DNA of 64,000 nucleotides, from contig OZ195520.1 of NCBI GenBank assembly GCA_964277385.1, positions 1,401,127-1,465,126 of the forward strand, read 5' to 3'. The stretch comes from WRAU01 sp964277385 (GTDB lineage: Bacteria > Pseudomonadota > Alphaproteobacteria > WRAU01 > Hepatincolaceae). Each line of letters opens with the position of its first letter. Position 1 is the stretch's first letter. This document shows, in pieces, positions 1 to 9,396 of the stretch. A program made the position numbers and the translations under genes. Below the pieces are notes generated by a model that did no database searches, had not been told where the DNA came from, and saw nothing but the letters and a program-made list of their open reading frames with translations.

Positions 1-428
1 ACCATAGAAATAAAAAATAAATACGGGATCGTTATTCTTAATAAATTTGTTGCTAAAAAAAATACTTCATCTCCTTTAGACTTTAATCCAGGAGAAATAG
101 TCATAATAACCTGAGGAGCGAAAATCTCTAAAATAACTACAAATAAAAACAATATAAGAAAAAATATTGTAAAAACTTGAGAGGCAAACTCTCTAGCTTG
201 TTTTTCATCTTTTCCTAACAAAGAAGAAAACAAAGGCACAAAAGCTGCTTGCATACTACCTTCTGCAAATAATCTTCTAAATAAATTAGGAATTTTAAAA
301 GTAACAAAAAAAGCATCGGAATATATTCCTGCCCCTAGATACCTACTTAAAAGAATATCTCTAAATAATCCTAAAAATCTACTTAATAAAGTAAAAAAAC
401 TAACTTTTGCTACATTTTTTAAATTCAT
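1..428 (-). CDS. murJ: Lipid II flippase MurJ (MviN), N-terminal part
   Basis: The gene begins with ATG at 428 and runs off the left edge, so about 142 N-terminal residues are present. The translation starts MNLKNVAKVSFFTLLSRFLG and contains FKIPNLFRRLFAEGSMQAAF, the hallmark of MurJ, followed by hydrophobic helices of the multi-pass MOP-type flippase. MurJ moves lipid-linked peptidoglycan precursor across the inner membrane, so a peptidoglycan pathway is implied. A ribosome binding site (AAGAG) lies about 5 bases before the ATG. It lies downstream of mutS on the same strand, a common alphaproteobacterial neighbour. Identification is firm; the C-terminal part cannot be judged. Confidence 0.93.
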   Translation of the reverse strand, partial: MNLKNVAKVSFFTLLSRFLGLFRDILLSRYLGAGIYSDAFFVTFKIPNLFRRLFAEGSMQAAFVPLFSSLLGKDEKQAREFASQVFTIFFLILFLFVVILEIFAPQVIMTISPGLKSKGDEVFFLATNLLRITIPYLFFISM

Positions 429-685
429 ATATCTCTTAATTTTTATTTTCAGTTAATTTATACTAACTTAGTGTTAATGTTTCTGTTTAGATTTATGTGA
501 TTATAAAGCCAATGATTTATAAAAAAAATATATATAACGTTTAAATACAAGAACAAAGATTTATTAATTTTTATTCTTAAAGAAAAATCATACTGGTAAT
601 AATTTTAAATTTAAATCGATATAATTGATTTCGGATTACATAATTGAACCTATATATTAGAGAACTTTATTCAACTTTTATTAAG

Positions 686-3325
686 TTACCTGTAATCTTT
701 TAATAAATTTTTTATTTCATAAATAATCTCTAATGCCTGTTTTGGTGTTATATCATCAACATCTATTTCTTCTATAAATTTAACAACTGGTAATTCTTCT
801 ACAGAAATATTTCCTTCATTATTAACAATATTATTATCTATAAAATCAAATAGAGGTAGAGTATCTTTTTCTGTTTGTTCTAATTTATTTAAAATTACAT
901 GTGCATTTTTTAACACAATATTTGGCAAACCTGCAATTTTAGCAACCTCTATTCCATAAGATCTATTTACAGCACCTTTTACTACAGAATGCATAAAAGT
1001 TATTTTATTATTTTCTTCTAAAACTTTAACATAATAACATTCTAATAAATTAAGTTTTTTTTCTAATTCTATTAATTCATGATAATGAGTTGCAAATAAG
1101 GTTCTAGCCTGTAACTTATTATTGATATACTCTAGAGTAGCCCATGCTATAGATAATCCATCATATGTTGATGTACCTCTGCCAATTTCATCTAAAATTA
1201 TAAAAGATTTATTAGTAGCATAATTTAAAATTGTTGCTAATTCCAACATTTCTACCATAAATGTAGATTGACCTTTAAATAAATCATCACTTGCCCCGAC
1301 TCTAGAAAAAATTGAATCACAAACCCCAATATGAGCAAAAGAAGCAGGAACAAAGCACCCTGATTGTGCCATTATAATGAGCAACGCATTTTGTCTTAAA
1401 TATGTACTTTTACCAGACATATTAGGACCCGTTATTAAAAATATATTTTTATCAACCATATTGCATGAATTAGGAATAAAGAATGCATCTTCCTTTTTTC
1501 TTATACTTTTTTCTACTACTAAATGTCTGGCATTTTCTACATTAAAAATAGATGAATTATCTATAATTGGCTTTGTTAGATTATAATCTATAGTCAATTG
1601 AGCAAAAGAAGATAAAACATCTAAGTTTGCTAATGCTTTTGAAGAATTTTGTAAAGATTCTACTTTTTCTACAATTTCACCCAATATAGAATTAAAAATA
1701 TCTTTTTCTATTGATAACACAAGTATAGCAACTTTAGAAATTTTAGATTCTATAAGCATTAGATCTTCTGTAGTATATCTTGCCTGAGAAGTCATTGTTT
1801 GTTTATGAATAAAATTACTATTTTGGTTTATACTTGAAGCAAATTTTAATGGAACTTCAATAAAATATCCATTTGTTGTATTATAAATAATTTTTAAGTT
1901 TGATATTTCAGTTTCAAGAATATATTTTTCTTGTAATTGCAATATTTGTTGCATAAGATTATCTTGCTGAGATTTAATTCCATCCAAATGGCTAGAAAAA
2001 CCTTCTCTTAAAAAACCATTATCTCTATTAGAACCAGTTATTTCTTCAACTATTGCATCGTTTAGATGATTTAAAAGATCTGCATAATAATTAAAAGTAT
2101 CTATTATATTAGATAGCATTTTAGGTAGTTCTTTCCTAAAAAATATTTGTTTAATTTTTATAATATTTCTTAAAAAAATTCTTAATGTTATAATCTCCAA
2201 TACAGATGATTTTTTAAGCATTATTCTTCCTAATGCTCTTTCTGCATCTGGAATATTTTTTAATAAATCTCTTAATGCAGACAATAAATCAACATTAGAT
2301 ACAAAAAAAGATACAACATCAAGCCTTTCATTTATCTCAATAACATCTCTAAGAGGATTACTTATCCATTGAGATAACACTCTTGAACCTTGAGATGTTT
2401 TAGTGCAATCTATTGTAGATCTTAAGCTACCTTGCTTTGACCCTGAATAGGAAGAAACAATTTCTAAACTATTTCTGCTAAAGGTGTCTAACCTTAAATA
2501 TTTTGATGAAGAATCTTTTTTAGGAGCCGATATGCTAACAAAATTTTTTTGCGTTAATTCTATATAATATAAAAGTACACCACAAGAAACTATTTCTAGC
2601 TTATCTAAAGAATCAATAACAAAAGAACGAGATTCAAATATTTTTTTTAAATTCAATAAACAACTATTTTTTTCAAATCTTTCTTTTGGTAATTCTGTTG
2701 TTATTAGTTTAAAATCATCGCTTAAAAAAGATATATCGGCTTCTTTAGGTATTAGTATTTCTTTTGGTTGAATTTTATACAATAAACTATTGATATCTTT
2801 TAATTTAGCAGATTCCACATAGAAATCTCCACTAGAAATATCAATCCAAGACAAAGCAATTTTATCATTTTCAACAACAATAGAAGTTAAATAATTATAA
2901 GAATCGCTTTCTAGTAAAATTTCTTCCGTAATGGTCCCAGGAGTAATTATTCTAACAACTCCTCTTTTAACTATTGACTTTACACCTCTTTTTTTTGCTT
3001 CTTCAGGGCTCTCAAGCTGATCACAAATAGCAACATTGTACCCTTGTTTAATTAAGCGATGCAGATAATTTTCATAGGAATGAACAGGAACACCACACAT
3101 GGGAGCTTCTTGCCCTGATCCAGCCAATCTTTTAGTCAAAACAACCCCTAAAACACTTGAAGCAATAATAGCATCATCAAAAAACATCTCATAAAAATCT
3201 CCCATTCTAAAAAAAAGAATGTATTCTTTGTGAGTTTCCTTAATATCAAAATATTGTTGCATCATAGGACTTAATTTATCAAAGTCCATGCTTGATATAC
3301 TAGATTTAGTTAATATTTCAGACAT
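686..3325 (-). CDS. mutS: DNA mismatch repair protein MutS
   Basis: MutS recognises mismatches and small loops in DNA and recruits MutL using ATP. The 879-residue length is normal for the family. The mismatch-reading Phe-x-Glu motif is at Phe44-Tyr-Glu46 (GDFYEMF). The C-terminal ATPase carries Walker A (TGPNMSGKST), Walker B and signature DEIGRGTSTYDG, and the conserved FATHYHEL. The lever and clamp domains lie between and show no gap. The stop is TAA. A perfect 17-bp hairpin at 3361-3397 separates it from the outer-membrane protein genes upstream on the same strand, so it is probably transcribed separately. mutL is not in the window. Confidence 0.98.
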   Translation of the reverse strand: MSEILTKSSISSMDFDKLSPMMQQYFDIKETHKEYILFFRMGDFYEMFFDDAIIASSVLGVVLTKRLAGSGQEAPMCGVPVHSYENYLHRLIKQGYNVAICDQLESPEEAKKRGVKSIVKRGVVRIITPGTITEEILLESDSYNYLTSIVVENDKIALSWIDISSGDFYVESAKLKDINSLLYKIQPKEILIPKEADISFLSDDFKLITTELPKERFEKNSCLLNLKKIFESRSFVIDSLDKLEIVSCGVLLYYIELTQKNFVSISAPKKDSSSKYLRLDTFSRNSLEIVSSYSGSKQGSLRSTIDCTKTSQGSRVLSQWISNPLRDVIEINERLDVVSFFVSNVDLLSALRDLLKNIPDAERALGRIMLKKSSVLEIITLRIFLRNIIKIKQIFFRKELPKMLSNIIDTFNYYADLLNHLNDAIVEEITGSNRDNGFLREGFSSHLDGIKSQQDNLMQQILQLQEKYILETEISNLKIIYNTTNGYFIEVPLKFASSINQNSNFIHKQTMTSQARYTTEDLMLIESKISKVAILVLSIEKDIFNSILGEIVEKVESLQNSSKALANLDVLSSFAQLTIDYNLTKPIIDNSSIFNVENARHLVVEKSIRKKEDAFFIPNSCNMVDKNIFLITGPNMSGKSTYLRQNALLIIMAQSGCFVPASFAHIGVCDSIFSRVGASDDLFKGQSTFMVEMLELATILNYATNKSFIILDEIGRGTSTYDGLSIAWATLEYINNKLQARTLFATHYHELIELEKKLNLLECYYVKVLEENNKITFMHSVVKGAVNRSYGIEVAKIAGLPNIVLKNAHVILNKLEQTEKDTLPLFDFIDNNIVNNEGNISVEELPVVKFIEEIDVDDITPKQALEIIYEIKNLLKDYR

Positions 3326-3360
3326 TGAAAAACCAGTTTATTAAAAAATAATACAATTTA

Positions 3361-3397
3361 GGATAATAATTAGATATTTTATATCTAATTATTATCC
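3361..3397 (-). terminator. Long hairpin between barrel gene and mutS
   Basis: The sequence holds a perfect 17-bp inverted repeat (3361-3377 and 3381-3397) with a TTT loop. Read on the minus strand it follows the barrel gene ending at 3423 and is followed after a few bases by a T-rich stretch. It most likely ends transcription of the 6710-3423 gene group ahead of mutS. The stem is almost all A-T pairs, so its strength is uncertain. Confidence 0.55.
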
Positions 3398-3422
3398 TGA
3401 GTAATTAGATAAAATCTTATTT

Positions 3423-4235
3423 TTAGTATAAATAATACTTAAAAGTAAAAACAATAGAATGAAAAATAGAAGATACAGTCTTAGATTCAGGTTTTTTCCA
3501 ATCTTCAGCATTTGGAAATAAAGATCCAGGTTTTCCAGGAGCTTTGTCATCTTGAATATCATGTAAACCATCATTTTGAGGAAGAACTTCAACACGACCT
3601 GCTTTCATTAATCGATACTCAACACTAAAAGAAGATTTTACAACTTTTAAATCATACTGCATACCAACCATTAATTGATAAAAAGGTATTTTTTTAGTTG
3701 CTTCTAAATTCTCACCTAACCCATTTGGTTGTTTTACAAAATCGAGCGAAATATATCTAGATTTAAAACTTCCAACACCAAACCCTATATAAGGGTATAA
3801 AGTTTGAGAGATAAACCTCATATCATAATAAGAATTAAATGCAAACCCAGTAAGAGCTTCTTGTCCTTTTATCGGTAAATTGTTAGAATTAACAGCATTA
3901 GTATGATAAGCAGTATCATTTATAATTTTATACCATTGATAAAAATTAGAATACTCACCTTCAAACCTAAAATCAAAAAACCTAACACCAATGTTAGCTA
4001 AAGAGACACCCGATGATAACATTTTTTCAGGTCTATACATAGCAGTAAAACGATCTTTTTTAGCATTTCCAAAAGTATTACTATTTGATATACCAACACC
4101 TAAACCTAGATAAACTCCCAAATTGTATTTTTTAGGTATATAAGTTTCTTTCTCTGGGTATAAGGCCCAAGAGTAAGTACTAAATAATAAAATAAAAGAA
4201 GAAACAAAAAGCCTCAAGAAGATATTAAAATTCAT
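3423..4235 (-). CDS. Small outer-membrane beta-barrel protein (P44/Msp2-like)
   Basis: This encodes a predicted secreted barrel of about 270 residues. I chose ATG 4235 over the upstream TTG at 4253 because it starts a normal signal peptide (Lys-free but strongly hydrophobic, ending STYSWA). After cleavage come alternating hydrophobic strands, a conserved PYIGFGVGSF segment, and a last strand ending in aromatic residues (FKYYLY), as outer-membrane proteins need for BAM recognition. These are features of the OMP_b-brl / P44-Msp2 surface antigen superfamily; assignment to a named family would need a profile search. It is last in the minus-strand group of four barrel genes. Function is probably porin or host-facing surface protein, by inference. 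Confidence 0.72.
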   Translation of the reverse strand: MNFNIFLRLFVSSFILLFSTYSWALYPEKETYIPKKYNLGVYLGLGVGISNSNTFGNAKKDRFTAMYRPEKMLSSGVSLANIGVRFFDFRFEGEYSNFYQWYKIINDTAYHTNAVNSNNLPIKGQEALTGFAFNSYYDMRFISQTLYPYIGFGVGSFKSRYISLDFVKQPNGLGENLEATKKIPFYQLMVGMQYDLKVVKSSFSVEYRLMKAGRVEVLPQNDGLHDIQDDKAPGKPGSLFPNAEDWKKPESKTVSSIFHSIVFTFKYYLY

Positions 4236-4353
4236 AAAACAACCAATTGACAAGTTAAAAAAAATACTTTAATTTTCTTAAAATCACTATAAACAGATTT
4301 TAACCACTTTATAAAATATAATCAAATATTTAATAATAATAGATTATTTGTAA

Positions 4354-4902
4354 TTATACAATATAGTATCTAGCTCCAATCATAAAATCATTACTTTTTA
4401 TTTTAGTAGAATAAAACACCTTATTATCTGTAGGAGTAGAATTTCTATATTCAAAATATAAATCTATCGGAACAATTATAATAGAGGCACTCAAACCTGC
4501 ATGAAAAGTATACGTATTTACGGTTGTTGATTTGTTATAAAATTTTTCCTTATCATCAAAATTAATTTCAATACTCTGAATACCAAAACCAAAATAAGGA
4601 TTAACTATAGGTATAAATCTTAAAAAATCATAATATAATACTAACCCAGACTGATAATCTTTGTTTCTACCAGATATATGGCCTAAATATTGAACTTCAA
4701 ATCTAAAATCATTAATCACAGGGAGTCTAGAACCAATATTCAATAAATATGAATTGCTGCTAAAATTTTCAACTTTGTTAGCAAAAGTAAGGGATGATTT
4801 TTTTTCAACAAAAGCCCCCCCAATATAAATAGCCCAAGAATAATTAACAAAAGATAACAATAAAGCTGATGTTAGTCCAACTATTTTAATATTTTTTATC
4901 AT
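4354..4902 (-). CDS. Small outer-membrane beta-barrel protein
   Basis: A 182-residue secreted protein with a clear signal peptide (MIKNIKIVGLTSALLLS then SWA before the mature IYIGG start). The mature part alternates polar and hydrophobic residues in short strands, has the NPYFGFGIQS motif also seen in the neighbouring barrels, an EYRNSTP strand, and ends RYYIV. An eight-stranded barrel would fit the size. A strong ribosome binding site (AAGGAG) lies 7 bases before the ATG. It is a divergent paralogue of the genes at 3423, 4971 and perhaps 6114. Role unknown; surface exposure is inferred. Confidence 0.7.
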   Translation of the reverse strand: MIKNIKIVGLTSALLLSFVNYSWAIYIGGAFVEKKSSLTFANKVENFSSNSYLLNIGSRLPVINDFRFEVQYLGHISGRNKDYQSGLVLYYDFLRFIPIVNPYFGFGIQSIEINFDDKEKFYNKSTTVNTYTFHAGLSASIIIVPIDLYFEYRNSTPTDNKVFYSTKIKSNDFMIGARYYIV

Positions 4903-4970
4903 TTTTATCTCCTTTTAATTGTCTATATCAGTGGGACTTTGTGCAATATAAAATTATTATTTTGCCATGT

Positions 4971-5555
4971 TTATTTGCTTTTATTTTTTATAGAATCCTT
5001 TTTATCAACAACAACATGAAGTTTAAATCTTATTCCGAACAGAAAAAGAGATGAGCGTGGCATGTATTCAAAATACGGATTAATATATTTTAAATAACTT
5101 AATTCTAATCCTAGTAACGCATCATAAGAATCAATATTTCTTTTTGTAGGGCTATCAGAAAGACCTGTTCTTCCTATATACGAAATACCAATATAAGGAT
5201 TAATAGGAGAATTCATTAAAAAAGTATAATAACCAACAACTCTGAATCCATTTTTAGGATTAAACCCACTATTATACATAGGAGAGGCTTCTAAAGTCAT
5301 GCTATTTACAGATATCCCAATCGCACTGCTAAACTTATTTTTACTTATTTGAGCATTAGGATCAGAATTTGCAACATTATAAACCCTAGAAGGCTTGAAA
5401 AAACTATAACTTATACTAAATTTATTGTTTTCTTCAGGGTTATATTTGTTTGGATCAATAGAACCCAAATCAAATGAATTAAATATACTATTAGCAGATA
5501 ACATATTTGCAAAAATTATAAAAAATACTAAATAATAAGATATTTTCTTACACAT
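4971..5555 (-). CDS. Small outer-membrane beta-barrel protein
   Basis: A 194-residue protein with a hydrophobic N-terminal signal (MCKKISYYLVFFIIFANMLS). It carries INPYIGISYIG, matching the PYxGFG motif of the adjacent barrels, then YDALLGLELSYLKYINPYFEY and a final FLFGIRFKL strand followed by a short Lys-rich tail of about 16 residues. The purine-rich AGAAAGAAG before the ATG can serve as ribosome binding site. The gene lies 27 bases after ppa and is probably co-transcribed with it. Assignment as an outer-membrane barrel rests on composition and motif, not on a full-family match. Confidence 0.62.
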   Translation of the reverse strand: MCKKISYYLVFFIIFANMLSANSIFNSFDLGSIDPNKYNPEENNKFSISYSFFKPSRVYNVANSDPNAQISKNKFSSAIGISVNSMTLEASPMYNSGFNPKNGFRVVGYYTFLMNSPINPYIGISYIGRTGLSDSPTKRNIDSYDALLGLELSYLKYINPYFEYMPRSSLFLFGIRFKLHVVVDKKDSIKNKSK

Positions 5556-5582
5556 AACGACTTCTTTCTATTAATAAGAATA

Positions 5583-6110
5583 TTAGGATTCGCATCTTTT
5601 TAAAGAATCTATAAATATAGATTTAGCTTCTTCTACGCCTTGATATTTACCCACTTTTACCCATTTACCTTGTTCTAAACCTTTATAATTTTCAAAAAAA
5701 TGTTTAATTTGATCTAAAGTAAGTTCTGGTAAATTTTTATAAGTTTCTACTTCTTTATAATACGTAGTAACTTTATTTACAGGAACACAAAGAATCTTAG
5801 CATCTACACCAGACTCATCTTCCATATTTAAAACACCTATAGGTCTAACTTTTATAACACTACCAGCAACAACTGGCATATGGGTAAAAACTAAAACATC
5901 CAAAGGGTCTCCGTCTTCTGCTAAGGTGTGAGGAACAAATCCGTAATTGCAAGGATAAAACATAGTAGTTCCAACAAATCTATCTACAACTAGCATCCCA
6001 GAATCTTTATCTATTTCATATTTAACAGGATTAACGCCTGCCGGGATTTCTATTATTGAATTAAACTCATCAGGAGCCTTATCCCCAATCTTAATTTTTG
6101 ATATATCCAT
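5583..6110 (-). CDS. ppa: Inorganic pyrophosphatase (family I)
   Basis: Hydrolyses pyrophosphate to phosphate in the cytoplasm, pulling biosynthetic reactions forward. The 175-residue length is typical of bacterial family I enzymes. The signature EDGDPLDV is at residues 65-72 and supplies metal-binding aspartates; the conserved YPCNYGFVP precedes it and KWVKVGKY lies near the C-terminus. The start is 3 bases after the stop of the barrel gene at 6114-6710, so the two are likely translated from one message. A housekeeping enzyme embedded in an array of surface protein genes is unusual. Confidence 0.97.
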   Translation of the reverse strand: MDISKIKIGDKAPDEFNSIIEIPAGVNPVKYEIDKDSGMLVVDRFVGTTMFYPCNYGFVPHTLAEDGDPLDVLVFTHMPVVAGSVIKVRPIGVLNMEDESGVDAKILCVPVNKVTTYYKEVETYKNLPELTLDQIKHFFENYKGLEQGKWVKVGKYQGVEEAKSIFIDSLKRCES

Positions 6111-6113
6111 AAA

Positions 6114-6710
6114 TTAAACCTCTTTTAGCAATCCTAATGGAATTTTTAACTTAAAACCTAAGTAAAAATTATTACTATTTTTAATATAATCTTTTTCTAC
6201 TTTTACCCACCTTTTCTCAAAAGATAGATGAATATTTCTATAAATCATAGTATCCATTCCAATACTAAATGAATTTCCATATTTTCTAGTGTTAATTTCT
6301 TTATCTAAGTCGAAATCGTAAAACTTTATATTATACATAGAATATATACCATAGTTAATATATAAAGTCAAAAGTTCAAAATTTATAATATTGTATACTA
6401 AAGCAAGTTCATAATTGCTGTTTGAAGAAAAATCATCATTATTATAATCCATATAATTAATTCTAATGTCAAAATTGTTAAGAATATTAGATGATTTATA
6501 AAATGGACTTATTTGAAAAGAGAATAAATTATTATAATTATACAAATCCGATAATAAGTATAAATTTATTTCTAGTCCTTTATAAGACGATTCTCTTTTG
6601 CTTTGAACTTCCTCTAAAAAAATAACATTATTACTTGCATAAAGATAAGAGTAAGAAGAAAAAAATAAACATAAAAAAAATATAAGTATAGACTTATTGT
6701 AAAATATCAT
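6114..6710 (-). CDS. Putative outer-membrane protein
   Basis: A 198-residue secreted protein with signal peptide (MIFYNKSILIFFLCLFFSS) and a Tyr/Asn-rich mature part that reads as many short amphipathic strands (for example SFSIGMDTMIYRNIHLSFEK and NNFYLGFKLKIPL). It is more divergent than the other three barrels, and the PYxGFG motif is not evident. It is the first gene of the minus-strand group that continues with ppa and three more barrel genes, and it is divergently oriented from the lipoprotein gene at 6806. Role unknown. Confidence 0.6.
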   Translation of the reverse strand: MIFYNKSILIFFLCLFFSSYSYLYASNNVIFLEEVQSKRESSYKGLEINLYLLSDLYNYNNLFSFQISPFYKSSNILNNFDIRINYMDYNNDDFSSNSNYELALVYNIINFELLTLYINYGIYSMYNIKFYDFDLDKEINTRKYGNSFSIGMDTMIYRNIHLSFEKRWVKVEKDYIKNSNNFYLGFKLKIPLGLLKEV

Positions 6711-6805
6711 TGTATATTTGAAACACCGATTATATTTAATAGATTATTTATTATACATATTTGATAATAAAAAAGTAATATTAAAAAAGTGAGATTATTA
6801 AAATA

Positions 6806-7273
6806 ATGAAAAAAAATATTTTAATATTTATTTTACCCCTTCTAATTTATTCTTGCTCCAAAACAAGCAGTTACAAAGGTAAAATAAATAATAATATGAA
6901 TATGATAGCTAATTATAATTTATCTAAAGAAGAACTTTTAAAAACTTATGATAATGGTAGTTTAGAAATATATAAAGAGGATAGAATAAAAAATATTGTC
7001 TTAGAAATAGAAAATGGAGAAAGAGATATAAATAGCTTAGAAAAGGCTGATGTATTAAATGTTATTGGTAGCCCCTATTTAATAAAAAATGAAATAGTGA
7101 TGGAATTATGGCAGTACAGAAATCCTTTTTGTATCTTGAATGTAATATGGGATAATAGTAGGTCTGGAGTAAAAGAAATTGTTACTTATAGTAATAACTT
7201 AGAAAAAGTAGACATAAAACAGTGTGTATTAGATACCCTAAAATTTAATCCTGATAACAAATTAACTTCATAA
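6806..7273 (+). CDS. Small outer-membrane lipoprotein, BamE/SmpA-like fold
   Basis: A 155-residue protein with a lipobox (LLIYSC) placing the lipidated cysteine near residue 17. The mature part has a helix (NSLEKADVLNVIGSP) followed by strand-like ELWQYRNPFCILNVIW. This order, GxP then WxY then CxLxxxW, is the pattern of small alphaproteobacterial lipoproteins distantly related to the SmpA/OmlA (BamE) fold. It is not close enough for me to call bamE. It stands alone, divergent from the barrel gene cluster, with a short A+T-rich promoter region shared between them. Confidence 0.6.
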   Translation: MKKNILIFILPLLIYSCSKTSSYKGKINNNMNMIANYNLSKEELLKTYDNGSLEIYKEDRIKNIVLEIENGERDINSLEKADVLNVIGSPYLIKNEIVMELWQYRNPFCILNVIWDNSRSGVKEIVTYSNNLEKVDIKQCVLDTLKFNPDNKLTS

Positions 7274-7469
7274 CTAGTATATTAATATTAAGAAAATATA
7301 TCCTTAATTTAGTCTCTAGAACAACACTATTTACAATTAATTGATATATTAATAATTATATTTTTTATAAAAATTAGATTTATTGATGAGTGAATATTTT
7401 GTTAATTAAAAATCATTATGTATTTATTTTCTACATAAATTACCAAAATTATACAATAAGATTAGATGT

Positions 7470-8027
7470 TTAATTATTATTGTTTTTTCTTAACAAAATA
7501 TAGTATGCTCCTTCTCCTCCATGAATAGAATAAGCTACAGAGTAAGAAACAATATATTTTTTTGCTATATTACTATTAATCCATGACAAAAATAGTGATT
7601 TTAAAATACCGATATCCCTATGTTTTTCTTTAGAATTCCTTCCCTTACCTGTTATAACTAAAGCAAACCTGACTTGTTGAAAAAAACACATCTCTAAAAA
7701 TTTATTCAATAAAATTTCAGCATTTTTAGATGTTTGACCATGTAGATCTAAAGTTCTTTCTATCTTTTTTTTATAATTTTTTATTTCTTTTCTTGTTAAA
7801 TTATTTACCTCAAAATCATCTAAATCTTTATATTTTAAACTTTTATTGAAGGATAAATTTTTAATTTGTTTATATTCAAAATTAGAGAACCTGTTATTAT
7901 TTTTAAGTGGCTCAACATTTTTCATTAAATCTAAAAAAATATTAGGATCATCTTCCCTATTATTAGATTCTTTATCTTCTGTTGGAAGAAAAATATTATG
8001 AAAATCATTATTTAATATTTTTTTCAT
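7470..8027 (-). CDS. Smr-domain protein
   Basis: The C-terminal half is a complete Smr domain: RTLDLHGQTSKNAEILLNKF, then VITGKGRNSKEKHRDIGILK and IHGGEGAYYILLRK. Smr domains bind or cut branched or structured nucleic acid. The N-terminal 90 residues are charged and low in complexity. I take ATG 8027; a TTG at 8066 would overlap the timA stop. In alphaproteobacteria this gene usually follows timA and mltA; here mltA is missing and smr follows timA directly. Exact substrate unknown. Confidence 0.85.
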   Translation of the reverse strand: MKKILNNDFHNIFLPTEDKESNNREDDPNIFLDLMKNVEPLKNNNRFSNFEYKQIKNLSFNKSLKYKDLDDFEVNNLTRKEIKNYKKKIERTLDLHGQTSKNAEILLNKFLEMCFFQQVRFALVITGKGRNSKEKHRDIGILKSLFLSWINSNIAKKYIVSYSVAYSIHGGEGAYYILLRKNNNN

Positions 8028-8041
8028 TAGACTATACTTTA

Positions 8042-8677
8042 TTAATAAGTTTTTATTAATTTCCAAATAGATGTATTTTCTTTAATATTTTTGCTAAAAA
8101 CCCATATGTCACTAATTTCAAGAGATTTTTTGTTATCTTTAGATCCTCTAAGTTGCAAGGTTAAATATTTAACAGATATAAAAGCATCAAAATTTTTATT
8201 AATTTTTACATCAATAATTTCAGATAAATTAAACTGTTTTATTTCAATATTTAATTTTTTGTTTTCATCTGATCTATTATTTATACTTAAATTAAATGTT
8301 TCGTAAACTTTTTCAGATAAAAAATCTTTTACATCAGAAATATCCCCATTATAAAAAGAATTTATTATCATTTCAAATGCTTTTTTAGATGACAAGATAA
8401 AAGATTTAGGTGAAAATTGATCATCATTTTCTTCTATAATTTCAATTTTTTGCATCAAGCTGCCAATAGGATATTTATAATTATCACTTTTTGGTACATC
8501 AACTGTTTTAGAAGAGTTTCTAGTTGTTGTGATTAAACCTTCTTGAGAGATTTCAGTTGACATTTCTTGTTTTTGATACCCTATTTTTTTACCTAAAAGT
8601 CTTTTAAAATAAAAAAATAAAAACATTAGCAATAATAATAAAAGCACAATATCTATATAATTTAAAATTTCTTTCAT
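8042..8677 (-). CDS. timA: Tim44-like protein TimA
   Basis: A 211-residue inner-membrane protein: one N-terminal transmembrane helix (IDIVLLLLLLMFLFFYF), a charged linker, and a C-terminal Tim44-like domain recognisable from FYNGDISDVKDFLSEKVYETF and the following strands. Bacterial TimA is the relative of the mitochondrial import motor anchor Tim44 and sits in the cell envelope; its bacterial function is not settled. A good ribosome binding site (GAAGAGAT) precedes the ATG. Position between dnaQ and smr is the expected alphaproteobacterial order. Confidence 0.85.
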   Translation of the reverse strand: MKEILNYIDIVLLLLLLMFLFFYFKRLLGKKIGYQKQEMSTEISQEGLITTTRNSSKTVDVPKSDNYKYPIGSLMQKIEIIEENDDQFSPKSFILSSKKAFEMIINSFYNGDISDVKDFLSEKVYETFNLSINNRSDENKKLNIEIKQFNLSEIIDVKINKNFDAFISVKYLTLQLRGSKDNKKSLEISDIWVFSKNIKENTSIWKLIKTY

Positions 8678-8706
8678 TTGATCTCTTCAGTTTATTTAAT
8701 TAAAAA

Positions 8707-9396
8707 TTATTTATACCATATGGATTTAGTGATATTTTCAATAAATTTAACATGATATCTCTCTTCTTCTTTTGTTAGTTTAAAATTTCTATATTCAAAA
8801 TTAGTACTATCATAAGATGCAACTTTTGTTGATACAATGTTATCTGTAGATTTAAAAGCTGTATCAAATATGCTTTTTTGTCCACCAATAAGTTTAATAT
8901 AAACCTCTCCAAGAAGCCTAGTATCTATTAAGGCACCATGATAATCTTTTCTGCTTTCAAGATCAATATTAAAACGTTTACATAAATCATCAAGCCTATT
9001 TTTTTGACCTAAAAATTTAGCTTGAGCTAGTTTTAGTGTATCTATAAATCTATTTACTGGAATTATTTCTTTGCCAATATTTTTAAGTTCGGCATTAATA
9101 AAACTCATATCAAACTTAGCATTATGAGCTATAATTTCACAACCTCCTATAAATTTTAAAAAATCTTCTACAATATTTTCAAATACAGGAGAATCTTTAA
9201 CCATTTCATTAGAAATACCGTGAACTCTTATGACTTCTTCTGGTATTTTTCTTTGAGGGTTAATATAAACATGAAATTCCCCTTTCATATCTTTATCATC
9301 AAAAATCTCTATACAAGCAAGTTCAACTATTTTATCGCCATTATTATAATGAAATCCTGTTGTTTCAACATCTAAAAGTATTTTTCTATTATTCAT
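8707..9396 (-). CDS. dnaQ: DNA polymerase III epsilon subunit (proofreading exonuclease)
   Basis: The 3'-5' exonuclease of the replicative polymerase core. The 229 residues carry all exonuclease motifs of the DEDDh class: LDVETTG near the N-terminus, AHNAKFDMSF in the middle and the HGALIDTRLL motif with its histidine and aspartate. Length is normal. The start overlaps the coaE stop by one base (TAATG), so translation of the two is coupled. The order aroE-coaE-dnaQ is conserved in alphaproteobacteria near the origin of replication. Confidence 0.95.
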   Translation of the reverse strand: MNNRKILLDVETTGFHYNNGDKIVELACIEIFDDKDMKGEFHVYINPQRKIPEEVIRVHGISNEMVKDSPVFENIVEDFLKFIGGCEIIAHNAKFDMSFINAELKNIGKEIIPVNRFIDTLKLAQAKFLGQKNRLDDLCKRFNIDLESRKDYHGALIDTRLLGEVYIKLIGGQKSIFDTAFKSTDNIVSTKVASYDSTNFEYRNFKLTKEEERYHVKFIENITKSIWYK

